NCBI GenBank assembly: GCA_964544155.1
Contig: CAZJAH010000002.1
Location: 124,001-188,000 of the forward strand
Source: CAZJAH01 sp964544155
GTDB taxonomy: Bacteria > Bacteroidota > Ignavibacteria > Kapaibacteriales > UBA2268
DNA length: 64,000 bases
Direction of reading: 5' to 3'
Under the pieces are notes generated by a model. That model was not told the DNA's origin and did not search any database. It saw nothing but the letters and a program-made list of their open reading frames with translations. Position 1 is the stretch's first letter, and every line of letters starts with the position of its first letter. Below are positions 62,882 to 64,000 of this stretch, in pieces. Position numbers and translations under genes: made by a program.

Positions 62882-64000
62882 ATGGAAACATTAAATCTTA
62901 AGCAATTGTCAGAATTGCTGCAGGAACGCACCCGTAATTTATCAGGTAGCAGCCTTTTGCTTAAAAAGTCGGCTATCACGGCATTATTTCTGTTTACGGA
63001 TATAACCCTTCTTTTTTTCTCCATGTTATTATCATTGCAAATCAGAGACGCGATGATGCCCGGAGAAATCTATGTATTTGATTATACATCGATAATTGCT
63101 TTCATTATTCCTTTATTTCCGCTTGCTTTTTATCTGAGGGGCCTATACCCGGGGTTTGGTATAGACGTAATAGAAGAACTACGCTCAATAACTTACAGTA
63201 TAACTGTTGTTTTTGCCATATTAGCCGCAATGTCATTCTTTGTGCAGGGTGCATGGGAATACAGCAGGCTCGCGTTCATGCTTTCACTGCTCTTCTCTAT
63301 GATAACCATTCCCATGGGAAGAGCCCTTGTCAGAAAAACTTTCAGCTCTTCCGGCTGGTGGGGAATACCCGTTATTATCATAGGAGCCGGGCAGGCCGGA
63401 GAAAAGGTTATCCGTTCTCTCGATAAACATAAGCATATAGGATTAAGGCCTGTGGTAGCCGTTGATGATGACGTTGACCGCTGGGGCTATATCGAAAAAA
63501 TACCTGTAATCGGAGGCCTGGATATAATTCCTGAACTCGCTAAAAAGCTAAGAGTTGACCATGCCATAATTGCTATGCCCGGAGTATCGGGCAGGCGCCA
63601 GCAGGAAATTATTTACAAATATTCCAGATATTTCACTCACGCTACTGTGATCCCGAATATTTTCGGGCTTTCAAGCCTCTGGGTATCAACAAGGGATCTT
63701 GGAGGTATAATCGGGCTTGAAGTTCAGCAGAAACTGCTTAAAAAAACTTCCATGATGCAAAAAAGGATTTTTGATTTTATTTTTGCTTTAATTTTATCCC
63801 TTATTTCCCTGCCCCTGATAATTCTTATCGCCATTATGATTAAGCTTGACTCCAGGGGGCACGTCTTTTTCAGGCAGGAAAGAATGGGAAAAAATGATTC
63901 TAGATTTAAAATAGTCAAATTCCGCACCATGCATGAAGATGCCGAAAATAAGCTCAATGAAATTCTTGAAAAAGACCCCGAACTGAGACAGGAATATGAA
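62882..64000 (+). CDS. WbaP-like undecaprenyl-phosphate sugar phosphotransferase, 3' partial
   Basis: At least 373 residues, open at the right edge. Four N-terminal helices (about residues 38-145) precede a Rossmann-like CoA-binding-3 domain (about 160-260; IIIGAGQAGEKVIRSLDK). The catalytic sugar transferase part then begins: a membrane re-entrant helix (RIFDFIFALILSLISLPLII), then FFRQERMGKNDSRFKIVKF and the start of the RTM motif region (FRTMHEDAE). Such enzymes load galactose- or glucose-1-phosphate onto undecaprenyl phosphate to start O-antigen, capsule or exopolysaccharide repeat units. It probably opens another surface-glycan locus to the right of the window. Confidence 0.93.
   Translation, partial: METLNLKQLSELLQERTRNLSGSSLLLKKSAITALFLFTDITLLFFSMLLSLQIRDAMMPGEIYVFDYTSIIAFIIPLFPLAFYLRGLYPGFGIDVIEELRSITYSITVVFAILAAMSFFVQGAWEYSRLAFMLSLLFSMITIPMGRALVRKTFSSSGWWGIPVIIIGAGQAGEKVIRSLDKHKHIGLRPVVAVDDDVDRWGYIEKIPVIGGLDIIPELAKKLRVDHAIIAMPGVSGRRQQEIIYKYSRYFTHATVIPNIFGLSSLWVSTRDLGGIIGLEVQQKLLKKTSMMQKRIFDFIFALILSLISLPLIILIAIMIKLDSRGHVFFRQERMGKNDSRFKIVKFRTMHEDAENKLNEILEKDPELRQEYE

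Noticed and set aside
1..64000. tRNA or rRNA genes
   Set aside because: Intergenic regions were read for cloverleaf arms and conserved rRNA segments; none was convincing.

Overview
This window looks like a piece of a draft genome from a member of the Bacteroidota/Chlorobiota/Ignavibacteriota group. It contains three runs of exactly 100 N (17965-18064, 19443-19542, 30794-30893), the usual scaffold placeholder. The lineage is inferred from a fused lpxC-fabZ gene, several secreted proteins ending in type IX secretion (T9SS) C-terminal sorting domains, TonB receptors with carboxypeptidase-regulatory-like N-terminal domains, a DUF5777 barrel, and a few candidate promoters with the Bacteroidota -7 element TAnnTTTG. 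A genus cannot be named from the sequence alone. No tRNA, rRNA, CRISPR array, transposase or phage gene was seen.

Layout. 1-4.6 kb (+): tail of a tightly overlapping cassette (AMP-forming ligase, AAC(3)-type acetyltransferase, polysaccharide-deacetylase-like protein) running into purD and a DCC-family thiol protein. 4.8-13.1 kb (-): exonuclease III coupled to a receiver-PAS-histidine kinase, a beta-CASP metallo-beta-lactamase with gmk, an 876-residue protein with 13 Asn/Asp-Asp-x-Tyr repeats plus HEAT repeats, and an ectonucleotide-pyrophosphatase-like enzyme. 13.2-14.8 kb (+): a frameshifted barrel remnant, a TauE/SafE exporter and a second decayed stretch. 14.9-19.2 kb (+): a large, more AT-rich T9SS cargo with Asp-box, LamG-like and PKD-like regions, cut by a gap. 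19.6-22.7 kb (-): a TonB receptor operon with a lipoprotein and a His/Cys-rich peptide, probably metal-related. 22.7-25.0 kb (+): a LolC/E-type permease and an orphan HExxH protein, followed by about 540 bases of dispersed-repeat debris.

25.5-28.7 kb (-): an ECF sigma factor, an unusual anti-sigma-like protein whose C-terminus looks like an outer-membrane beta-barrel, and two lipoproteins. 28.8-31.1 kb (-): metallophosphoesterase, diacylglycerol-kinase-like lipid kinase and a gapped YihY/BrkB protein. 31.3-36.1 kb: a CAP-domain T9SS cargo, a small barrel, a Ste24-like M48 protease and a Ca2+/cation antiporter. 36.1-38.6 kb: purE, a PAS-only protein and OsmC. 38.7-41.6 kb (-): a cytochrome-like lipoprotein, YceI, a DUF5777 barrel with a degenerate haem domain, and a CxxCH T9SS protein. 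41.8-47.6 kb: a PH-like membrane protein, a large TonB receptor, ispH, and a glycosyltransferase/DUF2304/EamA cassette. 47.8-53.1 kb (+): two tandem membrane-TPR proteins of TMTC type and an MscS channel. 53.3-60.1 kb (-): ruvC, a YebC-family regulator, a Dna2-like nuclease-helicase and recJ. 60.3-64 kb (+): lpxC-fabZ, lpxA and the start of a WbaP-like sugar transferase.

The window is dominated by envelope functions: lipid A synthesis, surface glycans, T9SS cargo, outer-membrane barrels and receptors, and lipoproteins. DNA recombination and repair genes (xthA, ruvC, recJ, Dna2-like) are the second theme. The most unusual candidate system is the ECF sigma operon whose anti-sigma-like protein appears to span from the inner to the outer membrane in one chain.
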